From an uncultured Mycoplasmataceae bacterium (lineage in GTDB: Bacteria; Bacillota_I; Bacilli_A; Mycoplasmatales; Mycoplasmoidaceae): a DNA stretch of 64,000 bases. Below are positions 12,785 to 21,109 of the stretch, piece by piece. Numbering within the stretch: the first letter of the stretch is position 1; the number at the start of each line of letters is the position of its first letter. The notes under the pieces are model-generated. The model made no database searches. It was given only the letters and a program-made list of their open reading frames with translations, and was not told the DNA's origin. The DNA is taken from NCBI GenBank assembly GCA_900544585.1, contig UQVX01000002.1:1-64000 (forward strand), given 5' to 3'. Made by a program: the position numbers and the translations under genes.

Positions 12785-12821
12785 AAAAAAACCTCCTTAG
12801 TTATTTAATGGAGGTTTTTTT
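12785..12821 (+). terminator. Intrinsic terminator whose 3' arm is also a ribosome binding site
   Basis: Perfect 12-bp inverted repeat: AAAAAAACCTCC at 12785-12796 and GGAGGTTTTTTT at 12810-12821, loop 13 nt. It closes the suf-proS transcript. The right-arm GGAGG lies 7 bases before the ATG at 12822, exactly where the next gene needs its Shine-Dalgarno sequence, so read-through transcripts would hide that site in the stem. Confidence 0.85.
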
Positions 12822-13883
12822 ATGGCAACAAATAATAAGTATATTTGTGTTAAGACATTTGATGATAAGTCACAATCTAGTTTTTATGTGAGATTAAATC
12901 CACAACCAGATGAATCAATTATTAGTTTTAATCAATATAAAAATACATTACAAATTAGTTTTAATTTATGATTAGATGGTACTTTTGAACTACCAGAAAA
13001 TCTTTTTTTACTAAAAATAGATAGTAATCTAGGAAAATTTAGCAACATTACTTTAAAAATGATTAGAGACAATTATGTCTCTAAAAAATATAATGCTAGT
13101 TTCTTAATTAATCTTGATCAAACTGCAAACTTTAAGGGACAACATTTTTTAGAAGAACTTCATTTAAAAATTAGTTTAGATGTTAATCAAGATGTGGCTA
13201 ATAATTCTAATTTACCAAGCAATTTTAATAAGTTCTATCAAGACTTATTAAAGATACAGTGGGAAGATAGCATTAATTTTAATAACTATTTTCCGATTAG
13301 TAAATTAAGTGAATATTATATTAGTGATAATTATAAAAATGATTATTTAACCATCTCAAAATTACCAAAAGATTTTTATAAATGAGCAAATAAACCAATG
13401 ACTATCTATCCTGATTTTTGGTTTACTCCAACAACAAATTTTAGTAGTTTAAAATTTGAGCCAATCAATGAAATATATCGCTCGAACGTTAATGAACCAT
13501 TATTTACAAAAAATTTTGATGAAGTTGTTATTTCAATTAATTACTTAGTTAATAATGTAACTAAAACATTAACTTTAGATTTGACTAACCAAGTAAATAA
13601 TGTTCAAGTTAAAAATATCTTAATGTTAGGAGTAAAAACACTTTATAACTTTGATACCCAAACATTGTATCAAAGCGATCAGGGTGTATCAGGGGTTTAT
13701 TTTCCTGTGCCAATGCAAGGTAATATTAATGTTAAATTAGTTAAAAATAGCAAGCAATATCTAGATAACTTTAATTTCTCTTTTAGTAATGATTTTTATA
13801 GTGATAGTAACACTAATATTGGAATTGAAGTTACAAGTTTTACTCAAACTACTGGGCAATGATTGGAGGTAGTGTATGCGTAA
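12822..13883 (+). CDS. Uncharacterised protein, 353 aa, no signal peptide
   Basis: Not recognised. ATG at 12822 is fixed by GGAGG seven bases upstream. The frame runs to TAA at 13881 with in-frame TGA codons as Trp. The sequence is rich in Asn, Phe, Ser and beta-branched residues with no membrane segment, suggesting a soluble beta-rich protein. It overlaps the next gene by 8 bases, so the two products are probably made together. Since its partner is a membrane-anchored Pro-rich protein with a similar beta-rich C-terminal domain, a joint envelope-related role is plausible, but nothing in the sequence proves it. Confidence 0.7.
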
Positions 13884-14826
13884 ATGAGTTAAGGTAGGTT
13901 TATGGTCATTAGCAGGGACGCTTGTCGTTTCATCAGGACTCATTTTAGCTAGTAAATTATATTTTGATAGCAAACACCAAAACAACAATCCCGCCCAACA
14001 ACCAACAACTCCTGGTGGTAATACTAATATAGGGAATAATGGTGGTAATAATAACACAATTACTCCTCCTAAAGTGGATGATGATGAAAACCATGAAGAA
14101 GGGATCGTGCCAGGCCCAGATAATGAAAATAATAATGATAAATTACCACCTAATGATAATGATGAAAATCAAGGTGATTCTAGTGATCAAGCACCGCCGC
14201 CAGAAAAAGATGATGTGGAATCACAACCACCACAAGTGCCAGAAGCACCAAAACCACCACAACCACAACCTATTCCTCCTGCCGCTGGCACCCCTGGTAA
14301 TGGTAATGGTGCAACTAACAAACCGAGCCAAAATAAACCTACTCCTCCTCCTAGTAATCAAGGGCAGGGTGGTAGTACTTCTGGTCCATCAAATCCAGGT
14401 TCTAGTAACCAAAATAATGGGTCATCTAGTAATGGTTCTAGTAATCCAACTCCTAAACCACCTAGTTCACAACCATCTGGTCAAACAATATATAATAGAC
14501 ATAATCTAAGTGGAGTATTTAGTAAATATGATTTCATTAAACTTACAACTGATTATCAGTCATATTTTAATAACAATAGACAGTTAATATTTAATCCAGT
14601 CAAGATTAAAAATAATACCTACAAACTATTCAAAAAATATATTACTAATAGCATGAAGATTGATTTAGATAAAAATATATTAAAAATCAATATTTATTAT
14701 CAATTAAGTAGTAATAATCAAAGTGTTAAATTACAAATTAAATGAGGCATTAAAGCAAAAAACAGTTCATTGAATTTAGAAAAAAAATATTATGATAATA
14801 TTAGTGTCACTTTAAAGCGGGTTTAA
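13876..14826 (+). CDS. Membrane-anchored protein with Pro/Asn/Ser-rich linker, 316 aa
   Basis: Not recognised as a family. ATG at 13876, preceded by TTGGAGG at a usable distance. Residues about 3-27 form a single hydrophobic segment with a basic N-terminus (MRKWVKVGLW...), a signal anchor without lipobox Cys. Residues about 35-200 are low-complexity, rich in Pro, Asn, Gly, Ser and acidic residues (for example PKPPQPQPIPP), markedly more GC-rich than surrounding DNA and presumably disordered. The last about 115 residues form a compact beta-rich domain starting near TIYNRHNLSG. Architecture resembles proline-rich adhesion or cytoskeletal accessory proteins of mycoplasmas; that is inference. Confidence 0.72.
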
Positions 14827-14827
14827 A

Positions 14828-15073
14828 ATGAGTAGAGATGTTAAGGCTACAATTAAGAGTGTAGCTCAAAAAAATAACTTAAAAATTGATTTTAATAAGA
14901 CTGATCTAACTCTAAAAGATTTGGGAATCGATTCATTAGCCCTTCTTAATTTAATTTTTAAAGTTGAAACTGAGCTAGGTGTGCAAATTGATGATGCTAC
15001 ATTAAGTCAAATAAAAAATTTAGGTGATTTAATTGCAGCATTTGAAACAACTGTTAACAAATCAGCTAAATAA
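14828..15073 (+). CDS. acpP: Acyl carrier protein
   Basis: 81-residue carrier of acyl chains. It carries the 4'-phosphopantetheine attachment Ser in GIDSLALLNL, matching the DSL motif, within a four-helix pattern. ATG at 14828 starts one base after the preceding stop. The enzyme that would activate it (acpS) lies at 56.0 kb, and acyl-phosphate enzymes plsX and fakA near the right edge, so it probably functions in phospholipid acyl handling rather than full fatty acid synthesis. Confidence 0.92.
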   Translation: MSRDVKATIKSVAQKNNLKIDFNKTDLTLKDLGIDSLALLNLIFKVETELGVQIDDATLSQIKNLGDLIAAFETTVNKSAK

Positions 15074-15078
15074 TAAAT

Positions 15079-15495
15079 TTACTTATTAATTATTAATGAT
15101 TCAATTTTAGTTTCTAAAATAGAATCATTTTTTAATTGTTGTTTAGCACTAAAACTAAAACCTTCTGATTCACTATACTTAGGAATAACATGCACATGAA
15201 AATGCATCACTACTTGGCCTGCAATTTCATTATGGTTAGACAAATAGTTGAAGCCTTTTATGCCAATATCTAGGTTTAATAATTTGTTGGCAACCACTTT
15301 AGTTAAATCAATAACATCATGTAATGTTTCACTATCACACTCAACCAAGTTAGCATAATGTTGTTTGGGAATTATTAAACAGTGGCCATAACTTGTAGGA
15401 AATGCATCTAAAAATGCAATCGCATGTTCATTTTCTGCGACTACACGAGATGAAATATCTTTATTTACAATTTTACAAAAAATGCAATCTGACAT
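15079..15495 (-). CDS. HIT-family nucleotide hydrolase/transferase
   Basis: Histidine-triad protein of the Hinit/HinT branch, acting on nucleoside phosphoramidates or dinucleotides. MSDCIFCKIV at the N-terminus contains the CxxC often seen in this branch, and MHFHVHVIP near residue 100 is the HxHxHxx catalytic triad. I chose ATG 15495 (138 aa) because AAGGGAG lies six bases upstream; the longer GTG start at 15513 would overlap that site. The ribosome binding site sits in the last codons of the FtsK-like gene, whose stop is only one base upstream. Confidence 0.9.
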   Translation of the reverse strand: MSDCIFCKIVNKDISSRVVAENEHAIAFLDAFPTSYGHCLIIPKQHYANLVECDSETLHDVIDLTKVVANKLLNLDIGIKGFNYLSNHNEIAGQVVMHFHVHVIPKYSESEGFSFSAKQQLKNDSILETKIESLIINK

Positions 15496-15496
15496 C

Positions 15497-17374
15497 TTAT
15501 GCTCCCTTTTCACTACCTAAATTATCATTAATCGTGTTTATTAAATAAGTAGTTTCTTCTTTATTAACAAAGACAGTTTGAAAATGTTGTTGGTGATGTT
15601 GATGTTGATTTAGAATGATTCCATCACCTGAACCTCATAAGTAATATGCATCAGGTGCATCTAAAATATCTCATGAATCATTTTCAGTTGACAATTTGAA
15701 CACCACAACATTGTCATAGTATTTATTAAATTTTAAAGTATTATGGTTAACTATGCCACTAGATATCACATTTATAATGCCTACTTTAAATGCATTTTCT
15801 AAAATGTATTGAATTTTTTCAGAATAAACATTTTCGTCCCAAACCATTAAATCTTCAAGACCATTAATAACTAATAAGTGAGTTTTAAGAACTTCATTCT
15901 TATTAATTTTATTGTAGTAACTATAAATGTCTTTACATTGATAGTCCTGTAATAAATTAAGGCGGGTCTTGATTAATTCAATTGTTTGATCAATTGTTGC
16001 TATTGCTTCTTCATGTTGTGAACTATAGTTGTTAACTTGACTAAGATGATTTAAGTTTTTTAAAGTTTTATTTGATGTATCAATAATGTCAATGCTTAAC
16101 TTTTCATGTGAGTTTAAACTAGCAATTGATAAAATCAAATTTGACACAAACATGCTATGGCCACTACCTTTAGAACCAAACACCTTAAGATTTGGTTCTA
16201 ACAACCCATTAATATAAATATTTTGTCTATCACTTAGCTGACCAATTCCTAAGCAATATGAATTTTTATTACCAATTGTTGATAACATTGATTGCATTGA
16301 AATGATAGATTTTAGGTCTAATTTTTGACTAATAACTAAATTATTATTGTCATCAAAGTAATAATTAATCTCCAAACCAAAAAATTCAGAATTAAATTCA
16401 TCAATATGTTCTTCAAAAATCTTTTTACTACGTTTCCCACTTAGTTTATACACACATGTGAATGATTTGAACATAATTTCTTTATTAACTAAACTGAAGT
16501 CTAAATTAAGACTAGTTAAAAACCTGTTAAACTTAGCTGTAAACTGTTCATAACTCGTAGTCAAATCAACTAAAAAATCTGTTGAACCATCAGATAAATC
16601 TTTGATATTACCAATTGGTAATTTATAACTTTGAGTCATCACCCTTTTTAAATATTGTGATGCTTCAAAATATTTTTTTGTTTCATATAAATGGTGTTGC
16701 TTTTTAATTCAATCATTATTAGAGGATTGGTAGTAAGTTTTTCTAACTTGTCAAACAATAACTGCAATAATCCCACCAACCATTAAAATTGTCAACACTA
16801 ATGGTGCTACTGATTCAAATAAAACAACTAGGGTAAAGGATAGAATGCCGCCATAACTTTGAGGGTTCAAATAAAATCATACACTTTTGCTTACATTAGC
16901 TCAATCATTTTGTAATCAAAAATCAAAGTAACCTAATCTACCAGGTTCATTAGGTTGTAAATTATTAATAAAATATTGTTTAAAAGTTAAGCCATTGCCT
17001 GCAAAAACATTGTAGTCAATTAGGATACCAAGACTTGAAATAATGATTGACACCATTAGTCAAATCGCGCCTATAATTAAAATATTTTTGGTAGTAAATA
17101 ATTTAACTTTCCATCTTGGGATTCAAGATAAAATAACCAAAATATAAATTAACAAATAAGCAAAATACTTTGTATAACCAAACAAAATAGAAAAGATTGT
17201 TGCATCAAAGAAGGCACCTACATACGGCACACGAGCTAATGACATTGTTAAAAAAATTAACAAAATAACTTGTAACAAAATTTTAACTAGTTTGCCTGAT
17301 TTAGAATGCCAAAAAGTTGGTGAATTGATAACTTCATTTTTTTGATGATTAGTATTTTCAATCTTTTCTTTCAT
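15497..17374 (-). CDS. FtsK/SpoIIIE-like membrane protein with degenerate ATPase motifs
   Basis: 625 aa, one frame with TGA as Trp. Residues about 1-230 contain several hydrophobic segments (for example ILLQVILLIFLTMSLA), as in the FtsK N-terminal domain. The C-terminal half resembles the FtsK motor: NSYCLGIGQLSDRQNIYINGL corresponds to the region before Walker A, and an allosteric pattern follows. However, the Walker A position reads GSKGSGHS, with His replacing the essential Lys, and the Walker B position reads LLVINGLEDLM, with Asn-Gly replacing Asp-Glu. No C-terminal gamma (KOPS-reading) domain is seen. It may be a structural or non-hydrolysing relative of FtsK rather than an active translocase. 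It follows the RNase J-like gene after 5 bases. Confidence 0.75.
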
Positions 17375-17379
17375 AGCTT

Positions 17380-19071
17380 TTATTCAACTTCCACAATACT
17401 TGCTAACACAACAGGACGTTTATCAAACTTCTTTTCAAATAATTTCATCAAAAGTTTTTTGAAGAAAATCTTAGTTTCCTTGTGATTAATTTTATTGTTT
17501 TTATGATCAATAACAGTTAAATTAGGGATTTGCAATTTAAAATCCTTCATAATGTTTTGAATAATTTCTTGATTACTAGTTAATTTACTAACAATTCCAT
17601 AAGTTTCATAATTTATCTTATCAATAAACTGTTGACTAGCTTTATCCACAAATAAAGTCACTGTAACCACACCAGCTTCACTTAATTTTTGACGTTCAAA
17701 TAAAATGCTGGCACTTGTGTCATCATTACCATTATTGCCAATATATTTTTCAGTTAATTTAAAATGAGTTTTTCTTTTTTGTAATTCTCCATTGACAATA
17801 GTGATTTCTTCACCATTATCAATAAAATGCACTTGCTCTAATTTAACTCTAGTTTGATTAACATCTTCTTGAAATTTAATTACTGATTTATATAGTCCCT
17901 GAATTGGGAAAACATACTTTGGATTTAATTTATCCAATAAATATTTATGGTCTTCATCTGAGGCACTCATTGACATAATTGTTTTTGGTAAAACAAATGA
18001 CTCAATATCTAATTTACTTAATTTATCCAATAATTGGGCTGCATGACCTTCATAACCAGGCACTAATTGAGTGCCTAAAATAAATGTGTCACTACTCTTA
18101 GGTTCAATTGATTGAATTTGATTATCAGCAATTAACATTAATTTTTTAAATAATTGTTCATGTGTTGCTGCAATTACTACAATAGCGTTATCCCGATCAT
18201 TAATTTCGGAAATTTGCACACAATTTAAACCTTTAATATTAATTAATTTGTGTTTAACAATGTTAGAAAAAACATTCATAAATGTATTGCTGTAAATGCT
18301 AAAAGGCCGATTATTATTTTTAGCTATTTTAGCTAAATTAATAATTGTATAGGCGTCACTATCATTGCAACCAATCAAGACTCTACCTTTGGCTTTTTTA
18401 ATTACAGATTGGTAAAAAGCGGTGTTCTTATGGCTTGGTGTGGTAAATGATTTGTTTTTACCAGCATTACCTAAACATGGAATTAGTGCTAAAACATTGT
18501 GGCGTGTTAAATAATCAACTTTGGATAATTGACTAGTAAAAATCTTCGAACGATCATTACTAACCATAAACTCATCGATAAAAACAATTGCCCCATCACT
18601 AGTCTTAATAATTCATCCCACAGAACCAGGAATTGAATCACAAATACTAAATGGTACAATTTCAGTTTTGCCAACATGAAAACTCTTTAGTGGTTGCACA
18701 ATTTTAAAATTAAAAGTGTGATTTTTATAAATCCCTCAATGCTTTTTTTCAAGATAGGTCTCAATAATGATTTTCCCTACTTCTGTACAATATATTGGTG
18801 TATCAAACCCAATTTTTTGCAACAATAAAATTAAACTAGCATGGTTATAAAAAGAAGGATAACCAATGAAGATTCCTTTTACCTTATTGTTACTTTCATT
18901 TTCTGCTAATGGTGAATAATCAGGTGCAATCATATTGACACCATATAAACTGTTAATTGGTACTTTAACACCACAATCAAATACTAATGTATCATCATTT
19001 ATTTTTAGTACATAACTATTTTTGTTGCGCTCGTCTTGCCCGCCTAGCGGTAAAAAACTAATGTGTGCCAC
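17380..19071 (-). CDS. RNase J-like beta-CASP protein lacking metal-binding motifs
   Basis: 563 aa with the architecture and length of RNase J: N-terminal FLPLGGQDERNKNSYVL and VFDCGVKVP correspond to the family start, followed by beta-CASP and a C-terminal domain. The metallo-beta-lactamase signature is lost: where HxHxDH is expected the protein has FIGYPSFYNHASL; the later His motif reads ICDSIPGSVG, and the TGDF Asp motif reads FIDEF. These are the metal ligands, so nuclease activity is unlikely. RNase J2 of Firmicutes is a precedent for a weak partner of an active J1; a similar structural role in an RNase J complex is an inference. Neighbouring genes are a sigma-like protein and an FtsK-like protein. 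Confidence 0.8.
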
Positions 19072-19160
19072 TAAATTATCTCCTCTAAACTATAGTTAAG
19101 ATTTTTTAATACTGAATAACGTTATTCTTAATTATAAATTAGAAAAGATTAATAACAAGA

Positions 19161-19736
19161 CTAATATTGAAGAGATTTTTGATAGTGATTTTTGATTAAA
19201 AAAATTGTGTTGTACACTTTCTTAATTGGTTTATTAACTAGTTTGGCAATTTGTTGGGGTTTAACATTATTTAGATATAAATTAAAAATTTGCCGATCAA
19301 TATTTCTGTGCATTTTTCTAATTATGACACTATAGAGTTTATTCACATCATATTTTCTAGAATAGGATGCTATTAAAAAATTGTCTTGATATTTGTAATC
19401 AACTATTAAACCTGGATAAGCCACAGATAAAACTTTTTCTTTGTTAGCAGAGTATTTGCGGTGGACATTGATTAGTTGTTGGACAAAAATCCGTCTTAAA
19501 AGTTTTAAATAACCATAATTTTTAATATTGTCAGGTTCAATTAAGTGCATTTGATAAATAGATTTAATAATCAAATGTTGGAGATCTTGTTTTTCGTAGG
19601 GAATAGTAGATAAATTTTTTTCTTTAATGTAATTTCCTAAATTAATAAGCATGTCAAAGTGTTTATTAAATAATAAATCAATAAAGATTGGGTCTTGCTG
19701 CTTAAATAAAGCGGCTAATATTTCATAATCTTGCAT
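19161..19736 (-). CDS. Sigma-70-like (ECF-type) putative transcription factor
   Basis: 191 aa, basic and helical. The C-terminal end (about residues 150-190) has a helix-turn-helix pattern, NVKPQQIAKLVNKPIKKVYNTIF, like sigma region 4, and the N-terminal half could form region 2 helices. Mycoplasmas of the pneumoniae group have a divergent alternative sigma factor of about this size (MG428/MPN626 type). I infer a similar protein, but the similarity is weak by eye and no unambiguous region 2 motif is visible. It is the first gene upstream of the RNase J-like gene. Confidence 0.45.
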   Translation of the reverse strand: MQDYEILAALFKQQDPIFIDLLFNKHFDMLINLGNYIKEKNLSTIPYEKQDLQHLIIKSIYQMHLIEPDNIKNYGYLKLLRRIFVQQLINVHRKYSANKEKVLSVAYPGLIVDYKYQDNFLIASYSRKYDVNKLYSVIIRKMHRNIDRQIFNLYLNNVKPQQIAKLVNKPIKKVYNTIFLIKNHYQKSLQY

Positions 19737-19866
19737 AGTCTATCCTTTCACAAGGTGTTATCTTAAACACAATTCAATATCTAAAATTATTTAAAAATTA
19801 CACTTTTTTTATCTGAGTAATTATTTCTAATTTCTAGTTAGTTATTAGTAAAGAGAAGGAATAATT

Positions 19867-20217
19867 ATGAGTGAAAAATTTAAACAATTAAGTGAAATTG
19901 AACAAGCCATTGTCATGCTTTACTTGGATAATTCTAGTTTAATTGCTGATTATCAAAGTAGTGAAGACATTAGCAAAATGATTGATAAATTAATTGAAGA
20001 CAATTCTATTATTAATTTAGCTTATGCACTTTGAGCTAATTGAATAAAAGAATCTAATTTATTAGGACAAGTTAATTCTTGACATGAGTTGCAAATGCAA
20101 ATTGATATGAGTGAAATTCAAAATGTAAAAATTTTAACTTACTTTAAACAACAGTTTAATTCTGATTTCAGTAAATTTAAACAAGCATATAAAAATTGGT
20201 TAGAAAAAAATTGGTAA
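19867..20217 (+). CDS. Uncharacterised small protein, 116 aa
   Basis: Not recognised. ATG at 19867 follows GAGAAGGAATAATT, a good ribosome binding site, and the frame continues through three TGA Trp codons to TAA at 20215. The product is predicted to be all-helical, acidic at the N-terminus (MSEKFKQLSEIEQAI) and more basic at the end (QAYKNWLEKNW), with no membrane segment. It lies just upstream of the first tandem RNA element, which begins about 45 bases later, but no evidence links them. Confidence 0.65.
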
Positions 20218-20287
20218 ATAAAAATTGGTTTATAAATTTTAGAAATTAATATTAATTAGCCATTCTTATTTATAAAGGAGGTAAAAA

Positions 20288-20326
20288 TTGAACCGTAGCT
20301 TCATGGGAAGGTTCAAAAAACCTTAA
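20288..20326 (+). CDS. Candidate 12-residue leader peptide, copy 1
   Basis: TTG start five bases after AAAGGAGGT, an ideal Shine-Dalgarno match. It would encode MNRSFMGRFKKP and stop at TAA. The same peptide except for the last residue (Ser) is encoded in copy 2. Translation here would disrupt the first conserved stem, so the AAAGGAGGT might instead be an RNA structural or ribosome-binding element. Identity between copies is also explained by RNA-level conservation. Confidence 0.4.
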   Translation: MNRSFMGRFKKP

Positions 20327-20488
20327 CAATTGATAGACCAGGATTGAATTCTAGCTACTACATATTGTTAAGTAACATTTAACTAAGGAACATCAATAAG
20401 ATGCGAATTATTAAATGAATGGTTCTATGGTGTATAGTTAGATGAATTTCTTTGTTTGTGTCTTCATAAACAAAGAAAAAGATTAGAT

Positions 20489-20554
20489 ATGAATAACAAC
20501 TTAGTGCTTGTTGTAATCATTCTAATCTTACTAATTATTCTATATTTATTATAG
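20489..20554 (+). CDS. 21-residue hydrophobic peptide, copy 1
   Basis: ATG at 20489, stop TAG at 20552. The product starts MNNNLVLVVII and continues with only Leu, Ile and Tyr, enough for one membrane-spanning helix. It is the same length as, and clearly related to, the peptide in copy 2 (shared N-x-LV core followed by Ile/Leu). The ribosome binding site is weak (AAAGAAAAAG) and partly in the 3' arm of an 11-bp hairpin, so translation may be gated. Size and composition resemble type I toxin peptides (Ibs/Fst kind). Confidence 0.65.
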   Translation: MNNNLVLVVIILILLIILYLL

Positions 20555-20591
20555 TATAAATTAGCCTAACTTGCGCCATAGAACTGATTTA

Positions 20592-20627
20592 AAAAAAAAC
20601 TAGCTTTTCCTAAGGCTAGTTTTTTTT
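20592..20627 (+). terminator. Terminator of RNA element copy 1
   Basis: Perfect 13-bp inverted repeat AAAAAAAACTAGC (20592-20604) and GCTAGTTTTTTTT (20615-20627), loop TTTTCCTAAG. The A-rich left arm makes it potentially bidirectional. Confidence 0.9.
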
Positions 20628-20748
20628 ATTTATTACAGTCTTAAGAAGCCATCACATTTCGGTTTGTCTATGTCTGCCAAACTACAACAAAACCACATTT
20701 TAGCAATCCTTGATTGTTTTTCATTCTTATTTATAAAGGAGGTAAAAA

Positions 20749-20787
20749 TTGAACCGTAGCTTCATGGGAAGGTTCAAAAAATCTTAA
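20749..20787 (+). CDS. Candidate 12-residue leader peptide, copy 2
   Basis: TTG start five bases after AAAGGAGGT; would encode MNRSFMGRFKKS. The only amino-acid change from copy 1 is Pro to Ser at the end. Same doubts as for copy 1: the signal could be structural. Confidence 0.4.
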   Translation: MNRSFMGRFKKS

Positions 20788-20950
20788 CAATTGATAGACC
20801 AAGATTGAATTCTATCTACTACATATTGTTGAGAAACATTTAATTAAGGAGCATCAACAAGATGCAAATGATTAAATGCTTGGTTCTATGGTGTGGATTA
20901 GAGCTCTTATCACTCATGTAAAATGAGTGATAAAAAAAAGGAGAAGTATC

Positions 20951-21016
20951 ATGAGTAATGAACTTGTGTTCATCATCATTGTACTAATCCTTATAATACT
21001 TATATTAACATTATAA
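20951..21016 (+). CDS. 21-residue hydrophobic peptide, copy 2
   Basis: ATG at 20951, stop TAA at 21014. Product begins MSNELVFIIIVLIL and ends LTL; one predicted membrane helix. AAAGGAGA six bases upstream is a strong ribosome binding site, just 3' of an 11-bp hairpin. Same length and same pattern as copy 1 despite many nucleotide changes, which supports selection on the peptide. Confidence 0.72.
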   Translation: MSNELVFIIIVLILIILILTL

Positions 21017-21049
21017 GGTAAATAATCTAATTTGCCCATAGAACTGATT

Positions 21050-21083
21050 AAAAAAACTAGCTTTTCCTAAGGCTAGTTTTTTT
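21050..21083 (+). terminator. Terminator of RNA element copy 2
   Basis: Perfect 12-bp repeat AAAAAAACTAGC (21050-21061) and GCTAGTTTTTTT (21072-21083) with the same loop as copy 1. Confidence 0.9.
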
Positions 21084-21109
21084 ATTTATTACAATCTTAA
21101 TTAGCAACA

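Larger units (their letters stand above)
20261..20634 (+). ncRNA. Structured RNA element with hydrophobic mini-gene, copy 1
   Basis: A roughly 370-bp unit repeated 461 bp downstream. The first 170 bases (20261-20430) are about 90% identical between copies. In order: AAAGGAGGT at 20274; a stem TTGAACC/GGTTCAA (from 20288); a stem CTTAACAAT/ATTGTTAAG; a stem CATTTAA/TTAAATG enclosing a small CATC/GATG hairpin; closing stem GTTCTATGG (20422-20430) with CCATAGAAC (20576-20584); an inner 11-bp hairpin 20447-20457/20468-20478; the mini-gene 20489-20554; and a terminator. In copy 2, the wobble and replacement changes keep these stems. It matches no RNA class I know by sight: not tmRNA, SRP RNA or RNase P. 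Confidence 0.75.
20722..21099 (+). ncRNA. Structured RNA element with hydrophobic mini-gene, copy 2
   Basis: Second tandem copy. It conserves AAAGGAGGT (20735), the TTGAACC/GGTTCAA stem, the CTTAACAAT/ATTGTTGAG stem (now with a G-U pair), a perfect GCATC/GATGC hairpin, the closing stem GTTCTATGG (20883-20891) with CCATAGAAC (21036-21044), and the terminator. The region between the closing stem arms has diverged strongly in sequence, yet again has an 11-bp hairpin (20907-20917/20923-20933) followed by a mini-gene. The spacer between copies (20635-20721) holds a small hairpin CAATC-CTT-GATTG followed by T5, a possible extra terminator. Confidence 0.75.

Noticed and set aside
14039..14509. 156-codon plus-strand frame over the Pro-rich linker
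   Set aside because: It is an out-of-frame shadow of the linker; composition (Met/His/Leu runs) reflects the repeats of the real gene.
20261..20634. tmRNA, RNase P RNA or SRP RNA as an explanation for the repeated RNA element
   Set aside because: None of the core motifs (tRNA-like ends with a tag frame, GAGGAAAGUCC, GGUCAGGUCCGGAAGG) is present, and two tandem copies would be unusual.
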